From the NCBI GenBank assembly GCA_963457665.1, contig OY735220.1, forward strand, positions 32,615,969-32,679,968: a DNA stretch of 64,000 nucleotides, given 5' to 3'. Numbering within the stretch: position 1 is the stretch's first letter; each line of letters starts with the position of its first letter. This document shows positions 55,845 through 64,000 of this stretch, piece after piece. This DNA comes from Thysanoteuthis rhombus. Its lineage: Eukaryota > Mollusca > Cephalopoda > Oegopsida > Thysanoteuthidae. The notes beneath the pieces were generated by a model. The model saw nothing but the letters and a program-made list of their open reading frames with translations, had not been told where the DNA came from and did no database searches. Both the position numbers and the translations under genes were made by a program.

Positions 55845-56215
55845 AATATCTTGAATTGTGCTGTTCTGATGGGTGCGGGTTTTTATGTAGTGCAATTACA
55901 GTATTGCTGTACGAATCATTGTAACTGAGTGAATGAATACCTTGAAAAGGAAGATTTGATTAGTGCAAATTTTGATGTAGTACGGTTATGGTATTGCCGT
56001 AAAGATAAATGTAATGAAACATATAAATACCTTGAATAATGCCAGTTTGATTTTGGCGGGTTTTGATAGAGTACGGTTATGGTATTGCTGTACAAATTAT
56101 TGTTACGAACTATAAGTTGAGAGAAAGACACAACAAATTGTAATTAGACCTTGAACAGTGCAGAAAATTTTGGAATGAATTAATTGCACTAATCAAGGAA
56201 TACATGTGATGAGAT
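55845..56215 (+). repeat. Local repeat family L1, cluster c (three tandem units)
   Basis: Units of about 90 bp start at 55849, 55938 and 56027, each with TACCTTGAA, GATTAGTGCGGGTTTTGAT, GTACGGTTATGGTATTGC and GTAMAAATTATTGT-like words. They are followed by TTGTAATTAGACCTTGAACA and GCACTAATCAAGGAATACAT as in cluster a. Confidence 0.65.
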
Positions 56216-56448
56216 ACAAATATTGCTGAATACGGTTTTTGAAAAATCTGTTCTACGTACTGTTGTTCGATAAGAAGATAAATCAATTATTACACTTTAA
56301 TGAATTGAACTATCGGGAAAATAGACGTAAATTGTGTCCATACCTAAAATTAGTCTATTTTATTTTCGTTAATTAGCAGGAATATCACGGTAAAAAATCA
56401 CTTCTGTTTGGCCAACATTTGAAACTTATTAATTTAATTTTGGATACA

Positions 56449-57195
56449 ATCATCATCATCATCAGTCTTTTAACATCCGTCGTTGGACATAGACCTTTCC
56501 CAGGATTCGCCACACATCTCTATCATGGGCATCGCGGAGCCAGTACTTTCTGAACTTATTTAGCTTGTCTTTCCATCTAATATTCTGCCGGCCCCGGATG
56601 CGCATGTGATCTGGGGGGATCAATGTCGTGAGTCGCGATGTCCATCGGTTGTCTGCCATTCTTACAACATGGCCAGCCCACTGCCATTTTAGCTTTTTAA
56701 TGGATTCTATGATGTCCCTGACTCTTGTCTTTTCCTGGATGTTCTGAACTGTCTTGTGGTCTCTCCACGTGAGGCCCAACATAATTCTCGTGCACATTGC
56801 ATGGTTCTCAATTTGCGGATCTGTGTCTTGCTTAGGTTCCATGTTTCAACTCCATAGGTGACTATTGGGAGGATGCATTGGTTATATACCCTTCTTTTTA
56901 GGATTAATGGGATCTTCTTATTTTCGAAGGTTAAACTTGCTCTGCCAAAGGCTTGTCATCCTAGTGTAATTGTTCGCTTGATTTCTTCTCCTTTTGAGGG
57001 TCTCATGGAAATTCGTTGTCTTAGGTAGATGTAATGATCTACTTTCTCCAGTTCTGTGTCCCCTACTTTGATCTCAGTGTTTTTATCTCCGATGTTCATT
57101 TAGTTCATCTATCATTTGTTGGGGGTCGTGTAGGGTCTCTGCAAAAAGGACGATGTCGTCTGCAAATTTGAGGTTGCTCAGATACTCGCCGACGA
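56449..57195 (-). mobile_element. RTE-type LINE 3' copy with long intact C-terminal frame
   Basis: A minus-strand frame of 126 codons (56462-56842) reads MCTRIMLGLTWRDHKTVQNI, KWQWAGHVVRMADNRWTSRL, MRIRGRQNIRWKDKLNKFRK, YWLRDAHDRDVWRILGKVYV and ends LKD at the trimer tail. This is one of the best-preserved C-termini in the window. Upstream the coding region is frameshifted but recognisable (LGWQSF equivalent, ETLTKR words) back to the SNLKFADD area near 57170. The 5' part is missing. Confidence 0.85.
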
Positions 57196-57289
57196 CTCAA
57201 TCACAAATGAATTCTCAATCCTGCACCTCTCTGTCCGTCTCTCTCTGTTCTCTCTGTCTCCCGCTCACACACATATATTCAGTTCGTAA

Positions 57290-57600
57290 TGTTTTTTAAG
57301 AATTTCTAAGAATACAAAAATATAAAAAAGAAACAGATCTTTCCTGTTGCTGATGATATTCAATCACAGTGCTCAGTATTTATCAATCATGTTGCTGGTT
57401 GCTGGAGAGTGCCTTAGGCACAAAATGTTGACATCCACAGGGTTGATATCCTTGTAAAATTTATTTCGAAAATGTGTCACTTGGCCCAGACAGCGTAACA
57501 AGAATAAACGATTAAAGAAAATGGGTCTGCTGCAGGAATTCAACTTGCAACCATGAACGTAGCGTTGCTCTTACCATTGAGCTAAAAAGTCCAGTGGTAG
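57290..57600 (-). repeat. tRNA-derived SINE S3
   Basis: The minus strand starts at about 57595 with TTTAGCTCAATGGTAAGAGC and AACGCTACG (A box), then GGTTGCAAGTTGAATTCC (B-box-like), TGTCTGGGCCAAGTGACACA, TGGATGTCAACATTTTGTG and CTGTTTCTTTTTTATATTTT. The same head appears at 25257-25288 and the same body words at 24985, 32405 and 57815. Confidence 0.6.
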
Positions 57601-57744
57601 GGTAAAGGCATAAATAATTGTTCCACCTCATCTTTGTCCATTTGCTGTCCATATTCACGCTATTGTTTCTCAACACGGACAATCATATTATTAAGAAATG
57701 GATATATAATCCGACAAAATAATCATGAATGCATGATATTGTTG

Positions 57745-57960
57745 AATATAAAGCAGCTACCTAATCGATTGCAAGTTCAATCCCTGCAACAGCCCAAATG
57801 TTTATTCGATATACGCTGTCCCGGCCAAGTGACTCATTCTTCGTGTAATAACGCAAGTTCATTTCAAATAGAGTTTTCAAAGCAATATAACTAATTCATA
57901 ATTATCATTTTGGAATATATACATCCATTTCTTAATAATGATAATAATAATAATGATTTT
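57745..57960 (+). repeat. tRNA-derived SINE S3, plus-strand copy
   Basis: GATTGCAAGTTCAATCCCTG and CAACAGCCC (B box), CTGTCCCGGCCAAGTGACTC, AAGTTCATTTCAAATAGAGT and CAATATAACTAATTCATAAT (body) match 24985-25175. It lies 150 bp from the minus-strand copy, so the two form an inverted pair. Confidence 0.55.
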
Positions 57961-58094
57961 ATATATATATACACACACACACGCACACACATAACACATA
58001 TGGTACTGATCAAGTTAGCAATATTGCATAATTTAAAGCAACGTCAAATATTAACTAGTTGTGTAGAACTAGTTTGAGTAGCGAATCCACATCT

Positions 58095-58096
<2 letters not shown>

Positions 58097-58133
<37 letters not shown>
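58097..58133. repeat. (TA)n microsatellite
   Basis: This is about 36 bp of TA. Confidence 0.9.
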
Positions 58134-58137
<4 letters not shown>

Positions 58138-58139
58138 TA

Positions 58140-58655
58140 TTGATAATTTTTTTTATTGATTTTATTTCCATTTTGACTGCTATAAGAAGTGTTCATTTTA
58201 ATCATTTTGAGGTTGTTAAAATTACTTTACAAGTCATAAATATCATTTTTTGAAATAAACATTTTATCTCTATTCGATAGCAATTTAACCCATCCATTAG
58301 GGTGGATATTTAGTTTGATATAAAATATTCATTATCATAACAATGGTACCCCTGCCCCTGGTACCATGGGCGACTACCCATATTTCCAATACGTAGGTAC
58401 GGCCCTGCATAAGAGATATAACTGCTACCAGGGAAGGGCAATGTAAGTTGGTCCGTAAGTTTCTGAACCATTAAGTGGTTTACAGCTGTTTACTGGAACT
58501 CCCCGTTCTAGATTAAACAAACCAACTTCTTTTGGTGCCATTTGAATCATCTTCTGGGAACAAAAGCCAACGGCAGTCATCACTTAGAATCCACTGTTTC
58601 TTTTCAATGATTTATTTCGCTGTCAGTCTTATGAGATGTTACTCAGGGAGAAAAC
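58140..58655. other. Unassigned, possible transposon end at 58386-58404
   Basis: TACGTAGGTACGGCCCTGC has the GTACGGCCCTG ending common in DNA transposon termini, but no inverted partner was identified nearby. The rest is AT-rich. Confidence 0.3.
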
Positions 58656-58657
58656 AC

Positions 58658-58689
58658 ATCTATCTATCTATCCATCAATCTATCCATCA

Positions 58690-58744
<55 letters not shown>

Positions 58745-58745
58745 G
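58658..58745 (+). repeat. (TCTA)n tetranucleotide array
   Basis: About 85 bp of TCTA repeats has two TCCATCAATC interruptions near its start. Confidence 0.95.
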
Positions 58746-58879
58746 CTGGCTCCGACTATGGAGCATCATTCAGGGATAAATCTTTCACTGTGAGTCTAGT
58801 GAACCACATTTCATAACGACTTTTCACAGTATCTTCTTTATAAACTGCACACTTTGTTTGCATTTGAGTTACATGGTTA

Positions 58880-58995
58880 TTTTCTTGAAATAAGGAGGCA
58901 TACTGCTCCGAAAATGTTACTTATTTTCTTCCATCTTCAATGTCAGATTCAATAAAGCCAAAATACGTCAATTTTGACAAATCCTCCTTAAAAAT
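58880..58995 (+). repeat. Dispersed repeat shared with 24475-24550
   Basis: GAAAATGTTACTTATTTTCT and TCCATCTTCAATGTCA parallel the 24.5 kb sequence. The class is unknown. Confidence 0.4.
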
Positions 58996-59149
58996 GAACG
59001 CTCATATGACAATGTGAGCAAAACTTAGTATGAAAGTTGGATAAAGTTGATTGAAACCAGACGATCATAATGCCATTTAACGACATACGAAAGGAATGGA
59101 GAGAGCCATAAAACCATCTCCACATTTACTTCTAAAAATGCCACGTACA

Positions 59150-59829
59150 ACAAACACGTTGGGAACAAACTCACAGCAATAAAAATCGAAAATGCAGAGC
59201 TGGAGAAAGTAGACCACTACACTTACCCAGGGAAACGAAATTCCATGAAACCCTCAAAAAAATATTTTTTTAAAATTAAAAGAGAAATCAGGCAAGGAAT
59301 CACATTAGGATGGCAAGTTTTCGGTAGAGCAAGTACAAACTTCAAGAACTAGAGCTAAAGAGAAGGATATACAACCAATGTATTCTCCCGATAGTCACCT
59401 ATGGGGCTGAAAAATGGACCCTATACAAAGACTGAACCTCGAAATGAGAACCATGAAAAGTGTACATGAAAGAATCGTACACAACATAAACATGAAAAGA
59501 ACACAAGACAGCACAATACATAAAACAGGAGTCAATTATATCATCCAATCTATTAGAAAACCCAAATGGCAATGAGCAGGCCATGTTGCAAGAATGGCAG
59601 ACAATTACTAGATATCACAACTCACAACGTGGATCCCCAGAGATTACATGCGAAACCGTGGCTGACAAAATATAAGATGGCATGACAAATTAAACAAGTT
59701 CAGAAAGTATTGGTTCCGCGATGCACATGATACAGTGGTCTGGTGAATCTTAGGGAAGATCTATGTCCAACGACAGACATCAGAAGGATGATGATGATGA
59801 TGATGATGAGGATGATGATGATGATGATA
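59150..59829 (+). mobile_element. RTE-type LINE 3' copy, degraded
   Basis: Plus-strand codons read IKIENAELEKVDHYTYPGKR, KREIRQGITLGWQVFGRAST, then, across disruptions, QCILPIVTYGAEKWTLY, AGHVARMADNY and KFRKYWFRDAHDT. It ends in a GATGATGATGAT tail with a GAG interruption at 59789-59829. The region is continuous with the family but carries several stops and frame changes. Confidence 0.8.
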
Positions 59830-59929
59830 TAAATAACTTCTTATATGCCTGTGCCTGTTCCAATATATATGAAGGCTTTTGTGAGTTTTTACTCGTTAGG
59901 GGAAATGATATCAGCAAACCAGGCTCAAA

Positions 59930-60170
59930 CTTCGGCAGCAGATTCTTATATTCACTCCACACTAATGCCCTTGCGAGAGGCATGGTTCCACTTTTCTCTG
60001 TGCTCTCTACCATAGCCAAATATCTTGACATATGTATCTCGTTACTGGCATGCCAAGATGGTTGACAGAGAAAAGAGTAGATGAGTGAACACTTGGGCAC
60101 ACCAATCAACCATTACTCTAATATTGTGCAGGCACTAGTGTCAGTAAAACGCTGTTACACGTATTGTTGT
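59930..60170 (+). repeat. Dispersed repeat shared with 45835-46050
   Basis: See the 45835 copy. Here GGCAGCAGATTCTTATATTC and ACTCCACACTAATGCCC precede the shared block, resembling the SINE S1 tail (TTCACTTCACTCCCACTAAT at 39464). This links the repeat to S1-type SINEs. Confidence 0.45.
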
Positions 60171-60287
60171 CCTTGACAGGGGCCAAATCAGTCATGTAGT
60201 GCTATAAAAGAAGTATGGGGATCCTGGGCTCCCCCTTTACCCAGTTTTTTTAAAAAACTAATTTGAGGTTGTTTGAGAAGAGTAAAA

Positions 60288-60290
<3 letters not shown>

Positions 60291-60368
<78 letters not shown>
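60291..60368. repeat. (TA)n microsatellite
   Basis: This is about 78 bp of pure TA. Confidence 0.95.
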
Positions 60369-60370
<2 letters not shown>

Positions 60371-60549
60371 GGCTATTATACAGACTAATGACATTTTTCC
60401 TTTGTTAATGTTAATATGATTTTCAAATGTTTGTGAACTGTATTATCACCTGATACAGATCAAAGCAAACAGTCGTTTCAGTAATTAATACACCATCTTT
60501 CCTACCCACAATTCTAATTTCCATCAGTAGATATTGACTTCTTATTTCA

Positions 60550-60612
60550 TCGCACCACTTGCCTCTCGAAGAAGACCATAGAATAAACGAAACGTTAAGT
60601 ATTGATTTTCAT
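60550..60612 (+). repeat. Penelope-like 3' noncoding motif, isolated
   Basis: GCCTCTCGAAGAAGACCATA and AACGAAACGTTAAGTATTG resemble the GAAGAAG...CGAAACGTT stretch that follows the coding region of Penelope-like elements. No coding remnant was found beside it. Confidence 0.3.
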
Positions 60613-60652
60613 TTATCTAAGTCAAAACTTCCAATATTTTGATTTATCTCTC

Positions 60653-60654
<2 letters not shown>

Positions 60655-60732
<78 letters not shown>
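60655..60732. repeat. (TA)n microsatellite
   Basis: This is about 76 bp of TA with one CATA interruption at 60698. Confidence 0.95.
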
Positions 60733-60733
<1 letters not shown>

Positions 60734-61079
60734 AGTTAATTTTTCTCATCAGTGAATTTTTCAGATAGAAAATTTACTAGTTTTCTAGTGAGGGAATGCC
60801 CCCCAAACAAAAAGTAAAGGAACGCCGTCCCCCCATGTTCTCACAACACTAAACCACTGAGTGCATGAATAAAGTGACCATAATTAGTAAAATATCTGTA
60901 AGAGTTGTTCAAGGACTAAAGACCCGTTCCTAAGCTCGAAACCTGTTTAACAAAGTATATTGTTCAAGAATTAATGTTTATATCTGATGAGACTTTTGGT
61001 TTTATTTGAACAAAGTCTGCGCTGTTGTATCTGAATGTATGCATTACCAGCAGTGTTTGTTTATAGGAATATACCCACC

Positions 61080-61680
61080 AGCCAACAAGCATAGACACAC
61101 ACACACGTACACACTCGTACACACATGTAGTTTCACTCAAAGAGGGACGTAGACCCACATACAGACGTACAAATATGAAGACTCACGTACATACTAGGCT
61201 CATACAGACATACTCATGCGTAAACTTACATACACATGCACATAGTAGACTAACATATACATAGGAGTCTTCCACTCGTACGCAGACTCGGACACACATG
61301 TGTAGACTCACAAGCACACATATACCTACGTAGACTCATACACACATATACTCACACATATAAACATACGTAGGCTCATATGCACACATGCATACGTAGA
61401 CTAACACGAACAGATACGTAGATTCATGCACATACACATATACATACGTGCTTTCACATGCACATACACACACGCAGACTTGCATACACATACATATCTG
61501 TAGGGTCATTAACGCAGATACATAGACTCATACATACATACGCACTCGTGACAGCAGACTCACACACAGACACACATACGCACATGCATCCACACGTTGA
61601 CTCAAACACATATGCACACACACACACACACACACACATATACGTGCACGTACACACACTCGTAGACACATATTTCATGT
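61080..61680 (+). repeat. Degenerate CA-rich minisatellite
   Basis: Variants of CATACGTAGACTCATACACA recur every 20-35 bp across about 600 bp (for example at 61330, 61368, 61395, 61418, 61520), mixed with CACACA. Units are too diverged to align exactly. Short His/Thr-rich frames here are compositional. Pure CA lies at 61617-61637. Confidence 0.7.
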
Positions 61681-61689
61681 CGCATGTAT

Positions 61690-62035
61690 GTGTGGCTGTG
61701 GTATGTGCATTTGTCTATTTTGATTGAGCAAAATAAACATGGCTGACCCATATTACTATGTTTATCCTTCTTATTATCAAAGCGAACGAAGATCCTCCAT
61801 TATTCTGTCTACTACACAGTCTTTGTAAATTTCCTGACCCAAGAGTTCATATAGCCCTGCAGCATTGTCTTCTGAATAGATTTACGTTAGCCATAAACAA
61901 TACGCTCTTCAAAGAAAGCTGAAAATTGCCCAATGCTAAATATACATAAACATATTAAATCAGATCAGATCTGATCAAGTCCTTAAACCTGTTACAATGT
62001 TGCTCTTCCATCGTTATGTACAACGGCGCTTTTTA
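61690..62035. other. Unassigned
   Basis: No feature was recognised apart from a short GATCAGATCTGATC palindrome at about 61962-61976. Confidence 0.3.
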
Positions 62036-62038
62036 AAA

Positions 62039-62280
62039 TCATCATCATCATCATCATCATCAGTCTTTTAACGTCCGTCGTTGGACATAGACCTTCCCCG
62101 GTATTCGCCACACTTCTCTGTCATGGGCGTCGCGGAGCCAGTATTTCCTGAATCTGTCCAGTTCATCTCTCCATTTTGTGTTCTGTCGGCCTCCGTTTCT
62201 TATTTGATCCATGTTGTGAGACGTGATGTCCATCGGTTGTCTTTCATTCTTGCAGCATGGCCTGCCCATTGCCATTGCCA
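62039..62280 (-). mobile_element. RTE-type LINE 3' fragment
   Basis: A CAT tail lies at 62039-62061. The minus-strand frame 62060-62281 reads MGRPCCKNERQPMDITSHNM, RNGGRQNTKWRDELDRFRKY, WLRDAHDREVWRIPGKVYVQ and ends RRTLKD. The copy stops just upstream in the WAGHAAR region. Confidence 0.85.
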
Positions 62281-62890
62281 ACTGGTGAACAATTAATCTA
62301 AAAATTAATAAAATTATTTTGGGTGAATGAAACTAGAGGGGGATGAATCATAAAGGGTGATTGACTAAATTTGTTTGGAAATTCATATTTTTTTGTACAT
62401 AAAAGGAGAAATTTGTGTGGTAAAAATATACAATAAAACTACAGTATTTCAAAATTCTCATTCCAAGTTCTAAGACGGCTGTTGAGTAATTTCATGTAAA
62501 CTAGAAAAATTACAGTAATCTTTCTATGTCCATTTTCTGTCACTCCTAGTTTTCTTTATGCATTATGTTAAAAAAATTGAATGAAATAAACTCTCGAGAA
62601 ATGAGTGAATCTATGATTTTTGCTCATGACTAAAGATGAATTCCGTCTAGAATTAAACACACGGGATGCTAAAACGAAAATGATCAAAAATGTTAAGAAA
62701 ACTAGTCACAGGCGAATGAAATTTTGTAATAAAGACTGAAGAGCGATGACACTGAAATAATTCAATAAACACTGGTGTAGAAAATTGTCATATTATGGGA
62801 TAAAAGTCAAACTCCAGCCAAAAACTAGAGCTGACTTGGTTTTTCCACCGTAACAATAAGAGGTATAAGAACAAGAACAAGAACAATTCT
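62281..62890. other. AT-rich unassigned DNA
   Basis: No gene or recognised repeat was seen. A short (AAGAAC)n-like run lies at 62868-62885. Confidence 0.3.
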
Positions 62891-62904
62891 CTTCAAACTC
62901 TTCA

Positions 62905-63000
62905 CTGTAAGTGTCTGCAGTCACCTTGAGCAACGCTGACCCGTGAAATAAAAATTCCCTCACCTTGATTTAAAACCATGATCAAGTGATTGACAGGAGA
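62905..63000 (-). repeat. tRNA-like SINE fragment
   Basis: The minus strand reads GGCTTGGTTGGTAAGCGATT, then ATCATGGTTTTAAATCAAGG, resembling tRNA A and B boxes and the S2 head, but the body differs. Confidence 0.4.
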
Positions 63001-63069
63001 ATCGCTTACCAACCAAGCCAAATTGACAAGTGTTAAAAACCTAAGAAATAGTTTATTGTATGGATTTAT

Positions 63070-63290
63070 TTCATTCTAATAAACGTTTATAAAATCAACA
63101 TTTCCCTACTGTGATTTGAAATCACGATAAGTAGCTAACTCTCTTAACGACTGAGCTAAACTCACCCAACGGATGCATTTGTTATATATACAGTACAAAA
63201 GTCTCAGTAATCATCTTCAGTTGGGATAGAAATGGGAGTCAAGTTTGACCTTGTGTCAGCCAGGCTTGTTTGATTTTTATTTTCGATAAA
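63070..63290 (-). repeat. tRNA-derived SINE S2
   Basis: The minus strand has GAGTTTAGCTCAGTCGTTAA and GAGAGTTAGC (A box) and CGTGATTTCAAATCACAG (B-box-like), preceded by AAGCCTGGCTGACACAAGGT, CAAACTTGACTCCC and GAAGATGATTACTGAGACTT. It is colinear with 21941-22235. Confidence 0.65.
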
Positions 63291-64000
63291 AAGAGGAAAG
63301 ATATTTTCAATAGTTAGGATCGACGAAATAATGGCGCTTGTTACGTGGGATCAAGATTTAACCGCACCTTTTTTGGTCGAGAATGACCGTTCCCATGATA
63401 ATAAAACAACAATTCTGGCAATTATGACAAACGATAAAAAATCCAGTAAGCCCTTTCGGGCGTCATTGACTTCTGGAAACATCACAGCTGATTCAGAGGT
63501 TTAAAATGTCCTTCCGAATGTCTCGTCAGGACTATTGCTTGTCCTCGTGACGAAAAAGAAAAACTCATTGCTCCAGATTAGAGTGGGTCACATTGATAAC
63601 ATCCAAGGGAGTCGCAACTGAAAAGCTACAGTAAGATAACAACCGTACTATACCATCAACCATGCCATCTGACCATCCCAAATGAGAATGCTAAATACAC
63701 TCCGAAGCGAAACTTGAAAAAAAAAACGTGAAGGTTAATAGGCGATTATAGTTACCCATCCCCGTCAAAAGCTGCTTTAAACTAACCGGTCAACCTCTTG
63801 GAAAACCTGGTTATTCGGTAACAATTTAGTGTTGCTTAATGTTATGGGATGACATTTACGATAAGAGACGAGAAGTGAATCATGCTAAACGCGTGGTGGA
63901 TGTCAATAGGTACAAACTCTGAAACTTCATTTGAGTCTTTAAATATTTGCTAGATTTAAAATGAACAGCACCGTTTTTTTCCTTCAAAGTTCAGCGTTCT
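63291..64000. other. Unassigned to window end
   Basis: No reading frame of note and no recognised repeat was found in this last stretch. Confidence 0.35.

Overview
This 64 kb window is AT-rich animal nuclear DNA made almost entirely of repeats. I found no convincing host protein-coding gene, rRNA or functional tRNA. The long reading frames present are translations of simple repeats (TA, GA, CA) or remains of transposable elements. Very long TA tracts, CA/TG tracts, tRNA-derived SINE-like repeats, RTE-type LINE 3' ends with CAT/ATG trimer tails, a Penelope-like fossil, hAT, mariner and Helentron-like pieces together suggest a large repeat-rich invertebrate genome. A mollusc, perhaps a cephalopod, is my best guess (inference, low to moderate confidence).

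Layout. 0-5 kb: a copy of an unclassified ~450 bp repeat (called R450 here) split by a ~1 kb foldback-like insertion, an RTE LINE tail, a polypyrimidine tract, a second R450 copy and a 583 bp hAT-type MITE with an 8 bp target duplication. 5-13 kb: a palindromic element, an RTE tail, the 3' part of a Penelope-like element ending at a TA tract, a SINE-like repeat, an R450 copy and concatenated fragments of a retroelement coding region. 13-22 kb: TA tracts, an antisense hAT transposase relic, a small MITE, a mariner transposase tail, a degenerate tandem array and a TA tract capped by perfect inverted arms. 22-30 kb: SINE-like repeats, an RTE tail, a ~445 bp tandem duplication sharing a reading frame, and ~600 bp of almost pure purine. 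30-42 kb: R450 copies, a TTA/TAA hairpin, an RTE copy with an inverted 5' part (twin-priming structure), a Helentron-like non-autonomous element and several TA tracts. 43-52 kb: RTE tails in both orientations and R450 copies. 52-57 kb: a 27 bp in-frame minisatellite, a clustered local repeat family, alternating purine-pyrimidine DNA and another RTE copy. 57-64 kb: SINE-like repeats, tetranucleotide and TA arrays, two RTE copies and a degenerate CA-rich minisatellite.

Nothing forms an operon or pathway. What links the features is repeat biology: eleven LINE copies share one 3' end and trimer tail, at least twelve R450 copies show different internal deletions, and several transposon ends abut TA tracts. 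The most promising undescribed items are the R450 family, the foldback-like element inside one copy, the ~445 bp tandem unit and the recurring palindrome. All family assignments come from reading the sequence by eye, and boundaries are approximate unless a target duplication is named.
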